A stretch of DNA of 64,000 bases, taken from Leifsonia shinshuensis. Its GTDB lineage: Bacteria > Actinomycetota > Actinomycetes > Actinomycetales > Microbacteriaceae. How positions within the stretch are numbered: position 1 is the stretch's first letter; each line of letters opens with the position of its first letter. The DNA is taken from the NCBI RefSeq assembly GCF_022606355.1, contig NZ_JAHHZQ010000003.1, forward strand, positions 770,069-834,068. The letters run 5' to 3'. The translations under genes were made by a program, and so were the position numbers. The notes beneath the pieces are model-generated. The model searched no databases, was not told the origin of the DNA, and was given only the letters and a program-made list of their open reading frames with translations. Of the stretch, positions 34,919 through 43,313 are shown one piece after another.

Positions 34919-35827
34919 TCAGCCCTTGACGGAGCCCGCGGTGAGGCCCTTCATCACGCGCTCGTTGAGGAACAGATAGATGATCAGCGTTCCGAAGACG
35001 TTGACGCAGATCGCCGCGAACGTCGGGCCGTACTGCACGGCGCCGTACTGTCCGGTGAAGTTCAGCAAGCCGACCTGGATCGTCTGGAGGTCGCTGCTGT
35101 TCGTGAAGGTGAGCGCGATCAGCAGGTCGTTCCAGAGGAAGAAGAACTGCACCAGCCCGACGGTGAAGATCGCGTTGCGAACCATGGGGAAGCCGATCGA
35201 CCAGAAGGAACGGTAGATGCTGGCGCCATCCAGGGTCGCCGCCTCGAATATCTCGTGCGGCACGGCACGGAAGAACGTGGCCATCATGAAGACGGTCAGC
35301 GGGAGGCCTCCCACCGTGTACGTGATGATCAGCGGCCACAGCGTCCCCGTCAGGCCCGTCTGGTAGTAGATCGTGAACAGCGGCAGCAGAATCATCTGGC
35401 CGGGCACCATGACGCCCGCCAGGAAGAGCAGCAGCACGACGCTGCGGCCTCGCCACACCATGACCTGAAGTGCGAACCCCGCGGCGACGCCGAGAAGGAT
35501 CGTCAGCGCCAGCGAGGGGAAGACCGCGATGACCGAGTTCTGGATGTAGTGACCCAGGTTCCCCGTCGTGAAGGCGTCGACATAGTTGACCGGGTCGAGG
35601 CTGGAGGGCAGAGACCAGAAGGGTTCGTTGAGGAACTCGTTCTGTGTCTTGAACGATCCGAGCAGAATCCAGATCAGCGGGTAGATCTCGATCACCAGCA
35701 GGACGGCGATCAGGATCCGCACGGGCAGGCGCTTCATGAAGCGGAGAGCCTTCGGCTCGCGGCTCGCTCCGGGGATCTCGCCCCGGGTCGCCGCATCGGG
35801 GAGGCGGTCGGTGGTTGCTGCGGACAC
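34919..35827 (-). CDS. Sugar ABC transporter permease, MalG-like (rhamnoside locus)
   Basis: A 302-aa permease with about six helices and the EAA loop EIFEAATLDGASIYRSF followed by GFPMVRNA. The first ~30 residues are polar. GTG 35827 lies 5 nt after the stop of the preceding permease, with AAGGGA upstream; the longer frame to 36574 is an artefact. No ATPase is encoded nearby, as in the first ABC locus. Confidence 0.92.
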   Translation of the reverse strand: MSAATTDRLPDAATRGEIPGASREPKALRFMKRLPVRILIAVLLVIEIYPLIWILLGSFKTQNEFLNEPFWSLPSSLDPVNYVDAFTTGNLGHYIQNSVIAVFPSLALTILLGVAAGFALQVMVWRGRSVVLLLFLAGVMVPGQMILLPLFTIYYQTGLTGTLWPLIITYTVGGLPLTVFMMATFFRAVPHEIFEAATLDGASIYRSFWSIGFPMVRNAIFTVGLVQFFFLWNDLLIALTFTNSSDLQTIQVGLLNFTGQYGAVQYGPTFAAICVNVFGTLIIYLFLNERVMKGLTAGSVKG

Positions 35828-35832
35828 GATTG

Positions 35833-36717
35833 CTATCCCTTCGTGATGTCGCGGCGCGTGGAGCGGAAGATGAAGATGGTGACGATCAGGCAGAGGATCG
35901 TCAGCATGAAGGCGATCGTCGAGCCGTAGCCGTAGTCGCCGTACGTGAACGCGGTCTGGTACATGTAGAGCGTCAAGGGCGTCGTGCCGTTGCCTGGGCC
36001 GCCGTTCGTCAGGGCGAGCACGGAGTCGAAGACCTTGAGCGTGCCGTTGATGCTGAAGATGATCGACGACAGCAGCACCGGCAGCGACAGAGGAAGCACG
36101 ATCGTTCGGATCAGCTTCCAGCCGTGTGCGCCATCGAGGCGCGCCGACTCGATGATGTCGTCCGGGATGTCGACGATGCCGGCGTAAAGGAGAACCGCGT
36201 AGAACCCCATCGAACGCCAGATGTCCATCATGACGATGACCCAGAAGGCGGAGTCGGCGTGGCCGAACCAGTCGACACTGGGGAGGCCCACCCAGTTCAG
36301 GACGGAGTTCACCGGTCCGAGGGTGGGGGCCGACTCGAACAGCTTCTGGAACAGCAGCGCCACCGCGACGGTCGGGAGCACCACGGGGAAGAACACGAGA
36401 GTACGGATGAGACCCGATGCCTTGCGGAGGAAGAACACGTACATCAGGGACAGCAGATAGCCGAACACGATCTGTCCGATCGTCAGGACGATCGCGTACT
36501 TGAGGGTGAACGCGATGGCTGCCCAGGACGCGGGGTCCTGGAAGAACTTGACGAAGTTGTCGAGTCCTGCCCACGTGAAGCCGGTGACGATGTTCCCGCT
36601 GAAGGTTGTGTAGCCGATCGACCAGACGATCGGGACGAGCATGATGAGGGAGTAGAGCAGTAGCGCGGGTCCGACGAGGACGAGAACGGCGCGCCGGTCA
36701 CCGAGGACGGATTTCAT
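35833..36717 (-). CDS. Sugar ABC transporter permease, MalF-like (rhamnoside locus)
   Basis: A 294-aa permease with about six helices. The EAA-type loop is DIIESARLDGAHGWKLI followed by VLPLSLPVL. It forms the inner-membrane channel with the neighbouring MalG-like protein. The gene follows the binding-protein gene after an 88-nt gap that contains a strong hairpin. Confidence 0.92.
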   Translation of the reverse strand: MKSVLGDRRAVLVLVGPALLLYSLIMLVPIVWSIGYTTFSGNIVTGFTWAGLDNFVKFFQDPASWAAIAFTLKYAIVLTIGQIVFGYLLSLMYVFFLRKASGLIRTLVFFPVVLPTVAVALLFQKLFESAPTLGPVNSVLNWVGLPSVDWFGHADSAFWVIVMMDIWRSMGFYAVLLYAGIVDIPDDIIESARLDGAHGWKLIRTIVLPLSLPVLLSSIIFSINGTLKVFDSVLALTNGGPGNGTTPLTLYMYQTAFTYGDYGYGSTIAFMLTILCLIVTIFIFRSTRRDITKG

Positions 36718-36750
36718 GGGCTGGGCTTTCTGAGTCGGATTGGCGCGACC

Positions 36751-36785
36751 GTTCCGGGCCGGGAGGCGGGCTCCGGGCCCGGAAC
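36751..36785 (-). promoter_or_regulatory. Stem-loop between binding-protein and permease genes of the second ABC operon
   Basis: Perfect 10-bp repeat GTTCCGGGCC / GGCCCGGAAC around a 15-nt GC-rich loop. Position and strength match the hairpin at 19237-19278 in the first ABC operon, which suggests the same function in setting binding-protein excess. Confidence 0.65.
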
Positions 36786-36805
36786 CGTCGACGTGGTGCG
36801 TCGGA

Positions 36806-38098
36806 CTACTTCGCGTCCTGCACCAGCTGCATGAACTGAGATCCGTTGATCGATCCGTTCACGAGCTGGCTCGCGTTGTTCGAGCTGACGGTGGTCGCCT
36901 TGGCGGAGAACAGCGCTTCGAACCAGAGCACGCTGGTGGTGGTCTTGGAGGCGACATCCTGCACGGTCTTGGTCAGGCTGCTAACGCTCGACGGCTGCTT
37001 CGTGATCGTGAAGCCGGAGACGACTCCACTGTCGGCGAGCACCTGGTTGCCGTAGTTCTTCGCGATGCAGCCGACCCAGTCGCCCACCTTGCTGTCGAAG
37101 TTCTTGCTGGCGAAGGTCACGGGGACCCCGACGTTCGAGGGAACCTGGTCGATGCTGCCCTTGCCGCCGCTGACCGCGGGGAACGGCATGTAGCCGATGT
37201 TGTCTTCGCCGATCTGGTTCTGGCTCTTGTCGGCGAAGTTGGCGAGAACCCAGCTGCCGTTGTACATCATGGCGGCCTTGCCGGTCAGGAACGAGTTGAT
37301 CATGGTGCTGTAGTCGATGGATGCGACGGCGTCGCCGAAGAATCCCTGCTTGCCGAGGCTCGCGACGGCGTCAGCAGCCTTGACGTAGGCGGCATCGGTC
37401 AGCTTCGCCTTGCCGTCTGCGACGTCCTTGAGGGCGTTCGGGCCGAGGTCGCGGAAGATGTAGTCCCCGATGAGACGGGTGATCGGCCAGCCGTCCTTGC
37501 CGTCTGTCGAGATCGGCTGAACACCGGCCGCCTTGAGCTTCACGGATGCGTCGACGAGTGCGTTCCACGTCTTCGGGACCTCGATGCCGTTGTCCGAGAA
37601 GATCTTCTTGTTGTACCAGATGCCTTCGATGTTGAACTCGGTCGGGAGCACGTACAGCTTGTCGGTGTCATAGAGCTTCTCGATGGTCGACTTCGCGGCC
37701 GGAAGGATGTGGTCCGAGACGCCGGCGACGCTCGAGAGGTCCTTCAGCTTGCCGGCCGAGATGAACTGCTTCATGAGGCTCGGGGTGCCCGCCGCCATCG
37801 ACATGTTCGGCAGTGCGTTCTGGCCGGCGAGGAGCTGCAGTTTCTGGTCGAAGCTCGAGCCGGGGTTGGTCGTCGCCTTGAGCGGGAGTGCCTTGTTCTC
37901 CGCGGTGCACTCGCCGGCGCTCAGAGTCTTGAGCGTGCCGACGATCGTGGTGTTCTCGGTTTGGCCGAGGTAGTTGAACGCGGTGTTGCTGCCACCGGTG
38001 CTGCCGCTGGAGCAGGCCGAGAGCAACACCGCTCCGGCACCGACGACCGCGAGGGCCGAAACCAAGCGCGCGCTGCGCCGCTTGACTGCTGTGGTCAC
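36806..38098 (-). CDS. Extracellular sugar-binding lipoprotein of the second ABC system
   Basis: A 430-aa family-1 solute-binding protein. The signal peptide ends LLSAC with Cys about 29 as lipobox cysteine, then a Ser/Gly linker. Typical substrate-lobe segments are TWNALVDASVKLKAAGVQP and GKAAMMYNGSWVLANF. GTG 38098 has AAGGAGG 4-5 nt upstream; the ORF start at 38158 would run through the operator. It probably binds a rhamnose-containing glycoside, inferred from the GH78 gene in the same operon. Confidence 0.92.
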   Translation of the reverse strand: MTTAVKRRSARLVSALAVVGAGAVLLSACSSGSTGGSNTAFNYLGQTENTTIVGTLKTLSAGECTAENKALPLKATTNPGSSFDQKLQLLAGQNALPNMSMAAGTPSLMKQFISAGKLKDLSSVAGVSDHILPAAKSTIEKLYDTDKLYVLPTEFNIEGIWYNKKIFSDNGIEVPKTWNALVDASVKLKAAGVQPISTDGKDGWPITRLIGDYIFRDLGPNALKDVADGKAKLTDAAYVKAADAVASLGKQGFFGDAVASIDYSTMINSFLTGKAAMMYNGSWVLANFADKSQNQIGEDNIGYMPFPAVSGGKGSIDQVPSNVGVPVTFASKNFDSKVGDWVGCIAKNYGNQVLADSGVVSGFTITKQPSSVSSLTKTVQDVASKTTTSVLWFEALFSAKATTVSSNNASQLVNGSINGSQFMQLVQDAK

Positions 38099-38130
38099 AA
38101 TTCCTCCTTGAATGCGAGCCTCTTCGAATG

Positions 38131-38142
38131 TGAAGCGCTTCA
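38131..38142. promoter_or_regulatory. LacI-type operator TGAAGCGCTTCA, proximal copy
   Basis: Perfect 12-bp palindrome with central CG. It sits just downstream of a minus-strand promoter, -35 TTGACA at 38172-38177, 17-bp spacer, -10 CACTCT at 38149-38154. It would block initiation of the ABC-GH78-esterase operon. Confidence 0.85.
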
Positions 38143-38195
38143 AAAGGCAGAGTGGCACATGGCTTACTTCATGTCAACTACGGTACTGTTTGATT

Positions 38196-38207
38196 TGAAG
38201 CGCTTCA
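38196..38207. promoter_or_regulatory. LacI-type operator TGAAGCGCTTCA, distal copy
   Basis: Second identical palindrome, 65 bp from the first. It overlaps a CATAAT box at 38206-38211 that could be the -10 of the divergent lacI gene. It therefore may mediate autoregulation and loop with the proximal site. Confidence 0.82.
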
Positions 38208-38271
38208 TAATCCCACGACAAATCGGTCGGCACGGCAGGCCGGGGACGGATTATGCGACGATTTCTAGACA

Positions 38272-39357
38272 ATGGACTCTTGTCCGGTTAGCGAGGCCAT
38301 CATTTCCGGAACAACGAAAAGGGGCAACGACGCTCCTCGCCCCAGCATGGCCGACGTGGCGCGGCTGGCGAGCGTCTCCCTCGGGACCGTTTCGAATACC
38401 TTGAACAACCCGGACAAGGTCAGCGATTCAACGCGCCGACGTGTGCTCGGGGCGATCGCCGAGCTCGGCTTCGTCCGCAACGACGCGGCCAGATCGCTTG
38501 CCGCGGGAACCAGCACGACGGTCGGGATAGTGCTCGCGGATCTCGGCAACTCCTTGTTCGTCGACATCGCGCGAGGCGCTGAAACTGCGCTGCGGCGCCG
38601 AGGAATGAACCTCCTCATCGCTGACAGCGCCATCGACATCGACCGCCAGATGAACTACCTCCAGACGTTCGAGCAGGCTCGGGTCGCCGGAATCATCCTG
38701 GCGCCGCTGGACAGCGCGATCATCGAGGAGCCCACCCGTTTGACGTCCACGACGCCGGTGGTCCTGGTCAACTATGAGTCCCGTCGCCACGTCTACTCCG
38801 ACGTTGTCACCGACGAGCGACGGGGCGGCTACCTGGCCGCACGGCACTTGCTGGATCTGGGCAGGCGACGGATCGCGTTCGTCGGCGGGCCGCTCTTCTT
38901 GACGGCGGTCGAGCGCCGCTACGAAGGTGCGCGAGCAGCCGTCGACGAAGTCGAAGGTGCGACGCTCGAGTTCATCGAGACGCTGGGCGTCAACATCAAG
39001 CACGGCAAGCAAGCAGGACGTCAACTCGCCGCCGCATCACGGCCTCAGCTCGACGGTGTGGTCGCCGCCTCCGACCTCATCGCGATCGGGTTGATCCAGG
39101 TGTTCGAAGAGACACCCGGATTCAGCGTTCCACGGGACATCGCCGTCGTCGGATATGACAACAACCACTTCGCCTCCGAGAGCAGCATCCCCGTATCGAC
39201 GGTGAGTCAGCCCGGCGAGGAGATGGGTGGCGTCGCCGCCGGCCTGCTGCTCGATGAGATCTGGGGCCGTGCGAAGAGCGAGAAGCAGACCGTGGTGCTT
39301 CCGCCGACCGTCATCCCGCGCAAGAGCACCCTCGGCGACGCCTGGCGCCGAGACTGA
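38272..39357 (+). CDS. LacI family transcriptional regulator of the rhamnoside locus
   Basis: A 361-aa repressor. The HTH (SMADVARLASVSLGTVSNTLNNP) starts about 25 residues in, after a polar N-terminal extension; ATG 38347 would give the usual family N-terminus but has no better ribosome site. The effector domain runs from VGIVLADLGNSLFVDIARG to IAVVGYDNNHFASES. It is divergent from the ABC-GH78-esterase operon with two identical palindromes between. The inducer is probably rhamnose or a rhamnoside. Confidence 0.9.
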   Translation: MDSCPVSEAIISGTTKRGNDAPRPSMADVARLASVSLGTVSNTLNNPDKVSDSTRRRVLGAIAELGFVRNDAARSLAAGTSTTVGIVLADLGNSLFVDIARGAETALRRRGMNLLIADSAIDIDRQMNYLQTFEQARVAGIILAPLDSAIIEEPTRLTSTTPVVLVNYESRRHVYSDVVTDERRGGYLAARHLLDLGRRRIAFVGGPLFLTAVERRYEGARAAVDEVEGATLEFIETLGVNIKHGKQAGRQLAAASRPQLDGVVAASDLIAIGLIQVFEETPGFSVPRDIAVVGYDNNHFASESSIPVSTVSQPGEEMGGVAAGLLLDEIWGRAKSEKQTVVLPPTVIPRKSTLGDAWRRD

Positions 39358-39365
39358 CCGAGGCG

Positions 39366-39404
39366 CACTCCTGACCGAGCGGTCGGCGCGCTCGCCCAGG
39401 AGTG
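39366..39404. terminator. Bidirectional stem-loop between convergent lacI and adhesin genes
   Basis: Arms CACTCCTG / CAGGAGTG pair perfectly and extend with GGCGC on the outside. It occupies the 59-bp gap between two converging genes, the expected place for a shared terminator. Confidence 0.6.
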
Positions 39405-39416
39405 GCGCGTCACCCG

Positions 39417-42400
39417 CTAGTCACTGACACGTCCTCGGCGCCGCAGTCCGGCGACTGCCACGGCCAGAGCGCCGGCCACGATGGCGAGCGCCGCCAGGAG
39501 GATGCCCGGGCCCACGTCCGTTCCGGTGTGCGCGAGCGCACCGGCCGGATCGGCCGGATCGGCCGGTGTCGCCGGCAGCGGGGCGGCCTCCGTCAGCACG
39601 ACGCCGGCGTCCCAGGTCGCGTCGATTCCCTGGGTGGCGAGAACGTCTGCATGGCGGTAATCCGTCGCGAGTGCGGCATTGCCGTCGTCGAGGACGATGG
39701 TGCGAGTCAGGCCGGTTCGCGGGTCGGCGTCGGAGTCGCCGGCGTGGTTCGTGCCGGCGTTCTGGGTCGTGAACCGGTAGCGGCTCTTCTGATCGTCCGT
39801 CAGGACGAACTGAACCTGGTATTTTCCGGCCGGCAGCTGGTCGAAGATGTAGCGGCCGTCCGCGTCGGTCGTCGTGGTGGCGACCACACTGCCTGTGTCG
39901 TCGAGCAGTCTCACCCCGACGCCGGGCAGCGGCTTCTCGTCGCCGTTCTGGACGCCGTCTCTGTTCGTGTCGATCCAGACGTAGTCGCCGATGGCGTATG
40001 TCTTGGTGACGAATCCGAAGTCGAGCGTCGAGTCGCGGTCGCCGTCGTGCTGCAGATCGCCTGGCAGAGACGAAGCGCTTCCCGTGGAGGAGTCCCCGGC
40101 GCGATCGCCGACACCGGGAACGGTCGGAACGTAGTTCGCCAGCGCGGCCTTGGACGCCACCTGATCGACCGTGACGGTGTACGTCTGGCCGCCCGTGAGT
40201 GCGGGCAGGTTGCCGAAGGTGTAATTGCCGTCGGCGTCCGTGGTCGTCGGTCCGACAGGGTTGCCGTCGACGTCCGTGACCGGCTTGCCGTCGGGTCCGG
40301 TGAGGGTGAGGACGACTCCGTGGATGCCCGGCTCTGCCGGGTCCTGCCGTCCATCGCGGTTGGTGTCGACCCAGACCCTGTCGCCGACGGAGACCGTCTT
40401 GATCGGGTCGATCGTGGCTGTGCTCGTTCCGATCTTGTTGACGATCGGGACGCTGATATCGGTCACTTGGACCGCGAAGTACGCGGCGATCGCTCCGCCG
40501 GCTTGAAGGAGGGTTCCCGGCTTCTGCTGGAGCGAGACCGTCTTGGTCGTCGCGTCGTAGCCGGCGATCAGATTGCCGCCCATGTCGACCGGTCCGTCGG
40601 TCGGGTCGGCCGCGGTGGCGGCGTTCGCCGCGGAGACGAAGCCGAGGAACCGCACCGCCGAGGGCAGCAGGTCGGCGACCGGAACGATGACGACGTTGTT
40701 GTAGCTGCCGTGGGGGATGAACTCGACACGGTACACGTAGGTGTCGTTCAGCAGGTGCCCGGCGCCGTCGGTCTTGGCCTTGAGCTCGCTCACCCACGAC
40801 TGGGTGCCGCCGTCGTAGAGGGTCTTGCGCACCTCGGCCTCGTTACCGTACGAGGTGACGTCGCTGGAGGTCGAGGACCAGTAGAGCGGCTTGTCGCCGG
40901 CGCCGAAGAGCGTGGCCTTGTTGGTGATCGACTTGCTCTCCTTGCCCTGGAAGGGCAGCGTCGTCAGGGCGATATGGGCGACGAAGGCCTTGTCGGCGCC
41001 ACGGCTGGTGACGATCCCTTTCCCGGTTTCGCTGAGCGCGATGACGAGGTTCCCGTCCGCGTCGGTGCTCGCGATGAAGTCGGTGCGCGCGAGTGCCGCA
41101 CCGGCGTAGGTGCCGGTGATCCTCACCGTGCTCGGGTCGACCGCGCCGTAGACGTTCTGGTCAAGGTAGTCGACGATCGAGCTCGTGCGCAGGTCGACCC
41201 CCGTGCCGGCGGAGACGGAGAAGGTGTAGTCGATCGTCGCGGACGCGCCGGGGGCGACGGTGGCGTCCTCCGGCTTGCTGGTCTTGGTGAACACGCTCGA
41301 ATCGTTCACTCCGCCGCTGGTGTCCGGCATCTTCACAACCGTGACGTCCTTGTTGGCGGTGTACGGGGCGCCGTTGCTGTATGCGTAGCTCGCGGCGTTG
41401 CGCAGACGGTAGGGCGTCGCGTCCTGAACCGTCGTCGATCCTCCCTGCGCGAGGCCGGCGACGGTGTTGACGACGGCCTTGACCCGGATGGAGGCGTTGG
41501 TCGTGTTGTCCTTGCCGACATTGATCAGCAGGGTCTGTCCGCTCACGCAGTACTGTCCGACGAACGCGTCCGCTGCGAACGCATCCGCGGCGGGGCAGCT
41601 CGCTGCCGGGGTGAGCGCGAGGCCGGACGACGTGACGAAGTCGGACGCCGCCGTGTTCCAGCCGGCCTGGGCCGGAAGCGGGTCGCTGATCACGACGTTG
41701 CGACTCAGGGTGAAGTTGGGGTTCGCCCCGGTCCACTGCCGCAGATCGGCCTTGAGTGTGTAGGTGATGTCGACCGGAGGGGTGAGATCTCCGGCAGCAT
41801 CGGTGACGACGTTCTTGCTGTTCCAGTCGGAGTCTTTCGAGAAGGCTCCGCCGAGGCTGACTCCGGCGACCCGGCCCTGGAGTTGCACAGAGGCTGACGC
41901 AGAGCCGGTGCCGAAGGTCGCGGTGTTCTTGAGCTGGATGCTGAAGCTCCCCGGCGCACCGCCCAGCGCGTCGTACTGGGCTTGCAGCTGGGTCCGGAGG
42001 CCGGCCACGTCGTCGATGTGCACCGTGTACGTGAGCTTCAGGATCGACGGTCCTGGCACGTCGACGGTGCTCGTGAAGGCGTTCCCGCTCACCGTCGGGG
42101 AGAACGGGAAGGCGCCGGTGGTTCGGTTCAAGCCTTTCGCGTCCCAGCTGGTGAGCTGGCCCGCGAAGGACCCGGCGACATAGGACAGTCCGGCCGGGAG
42201 CTGGTCGGTGATCGGGAAACCGGTCCGCGCGGTCGCCGAGTCGAGCTCGAGCGTGTAAGTGAGGTCGGCGTTCGCGACCCGCGGATCGAGCGTGACCTGT
42301 CCACCGTCGACGCTGACGTAGCTGTTGAGGTTGTTCGGCGAGACACTCTTGTTCTGCCCATTGCCGACGTTGGCGAACTGGTCACCGCTGTGGCGGACGA

Positions 42401-42890
42401 TCACGGTCACCGACTGCTGCTCACCGTCGACGGCCCAGGTGACCGGCACCTCCGTGCTGCTCACCACGTTGTCGACCTTCAGGTTCAAGTCGAAGACACC
42501 TTGGTTGACGTCGGACGGCCACGGATCCTTGAACGTGATCGACACCGTGTTGCCGTTCTGTGTCACCGCGCCGATCGCCGTGTTCGTCGCCGGCACGCCG
42601 GTCAGGGTGACCCCGGAGCCGATGGTGAAGGTGACGGTGGAGCCTGGCTGCACCGTGCTGTCGTACTGCACACGCAGCGTCAGCGTGTCACCCTCGTTGA
42701 CCACAGGGACGCCGTTGTAGGTCTGGCCGTTCAGCACCAGGTTCGACGTGATGCCGGGCGTCGCCGCGGCCGCCGAGATCGTCGCCCCGATCGCCGATAC
42801 GACGCCGAGCAGCAGTGCCAGCAGGACCGCGATGGCCCGAGTGGTCAGCGGACGGGACGTGTGCCCGGGATCGGGCTCATGGGTTGACAA
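39417..42890 (-). CDS. Sortase-anchored adhesin-like protein with SdrD-B (Cna-B-like) domains
   Basis: An 1157-aa surface protein. A signal sequence (TTRAIAVLLALLLGVVS) leads into a long beta-rich stalk made of isopeptide/DUF11-like repeats (about 50-830). Two SdrD-B domains follow, starting VGDRVWVDTNRDG (about 835) and IGDYVWIDTNRDG (about 966), each with a calcium-type DTNRDG loop and a DADG-Y-F ending. After a Pro/Ala-rich spacer comes LAHTG (about 1119), a hydrophobic helix and RRRGR. This is a cell-wall sorting signal of the LAXTG kind used by class E sortases. The start is TTG 42890 with GGAG upstream. No sortase gene is nearby. A role in attachment is inferred. Confidence 0.85.
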   Translation of the reverse strand: MSTHEPDPGHTSRPLTTRAIAVLLALLLGVVSAIGATISAAAATPGITSNLVLNGQTYNGVPVVNEGDTLTLRVQYDSTVQPGSTVTFTIGSGVTLTGVPATNTAIGAVTQNGNTVSITFKDPWPSDVNQGVFDLNLKVDNVVSSTEVPVTWAVDGEQQSVTVIVRHSGDQFANVGNGQNKSVSPNNLNSYVSVDGGQVTLDPRVANADLTYTLELDSATARTGFPITDQLPAGLSYVAGSFAGQLTSWDAKGLNRTTGAFPFSPTVSGNAFTSTVDVPGPSILKLTYTVHIDDVAGLRTQLQAQYDALGGAPGSFSIQLKNTATFGTGSASASVQLQGRVAGVSLGGAFSKDSDWNSKNVVTDAAGDLTPPVDITYTLKADLRQWTGANPNFTLSRNVVISDPLPAQAGWNTAASDFVTSSGLALTPAASCPAADAFAADAFVGQYCVSGQTLLINVGKDNTTNASIRVKAVVNTVAGLAQGGSTTVQDATPYRLRNAASYAYSNGAPYTANKDVTVVKMPDTSGGVNDSSVFTKTSKPEDATVAPGASATIDYTFSVSAGTGVDLRTSSIVDYLDQNVYGAVDPSTVRITGTYAGAALARTDFIASTDADGNLVIALSETGKGIVTSRGADKAFVAHIALTTLPFQGKESKSITNKATLFGAGDKPLYWSSTSSDVTSYGNEAEVRKTLYDGGTQSWVSELKAKTDGAGHLLNDTYVYRVEFIPHGSYNNVVIVPVADLLPSAVRFLGFVSAANAATAADPTDGPVDMGGNLIAGYDATTKTVSLQQKPGTLLQAGGAIAAYFAVQVTDISVPIVNKIGTSTATIDPIKTVSVGDRVWVDTNRDGRQDPAEPGIHGVVLTLTGPDGKPVTDVDGNPVGPTTTDADGNYTFGNLPALTGGQTYTVTVDQVASKAALANYVPTVPGVGDRAGDSSTGSASSLPGDLQHDGDRDSTLDFGFVTKTYAIGDYVWIDTNRDGVQNGDEKPLPGVGVRLLDDTGSVVATTTTDADGRYIFDQLPAGKYQVQFVLTDDQKSRYRFTTQNAGTNHAGDSDADPRTGLTRTIVLDDGNAALATDYRHADVLATQGIDATWDAGVVLTEAAPLPATPADPADPAGALAHTGTDVGPGILLAALAIVAGALAVAVAGLRRRGRVSD

Positions 42891-43313
42891 GATCTGGCTC
42901 CGGGTTGCAGACAGCGTCGACGTACGCGACGGATTGACGGCCGACAGGACATGCCGATACGGGTCCAGAGCCTAGGAATCGGCACCTCCTGCGACCGCAT
43001 CGGACCTCGAAAAGACGTTCCGTCGGGGGTCAAATCCGGCGTCGATTTGGTGACGATCCGACCAAGCGATAACGAGCGGCGATCCCGCTCGAGAACAGAG
43101 GCCGGCTGCCGGCCCTCGCCCTCGTGATCCCCGTGCGGGGGTCATCCTGGGACGGACGCGCGGAACACCCGACCGCGTCGCGGCGGCGCGCCCTGCCCGA
43201 CTGATATCGTCGGGTCCACCCCGATTCGCACAGCTACCCGAGGCGCGCGTTTCACCCCGACCGATCCTCTGACCGAGGCAGGTCTCGGCGTGCGCCCTGA
43301 TCAGGCATGACCA
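42891..43313. other. 423-bp intergenic region between adhesin and histidine kinase genes
   Basis: No credible gene. It presumably holds the two divergent promoters. The only structure I see is a repeat CCCGAC - TGATATC - GTCGGG at 43196-43214, about 100 bp before the kinase gene, which could be an operator or a hairpin. Confidence 0.5.

Noticed and set aside
40072..40081. GAAGCGCTTC, core of the second LacI operator, inside the adhesin gene
   Set aside because: It lies within a coding region and lacks the outer T/A pair of the two intergenic sites; one such 10-mer can occur by chance or codon use.
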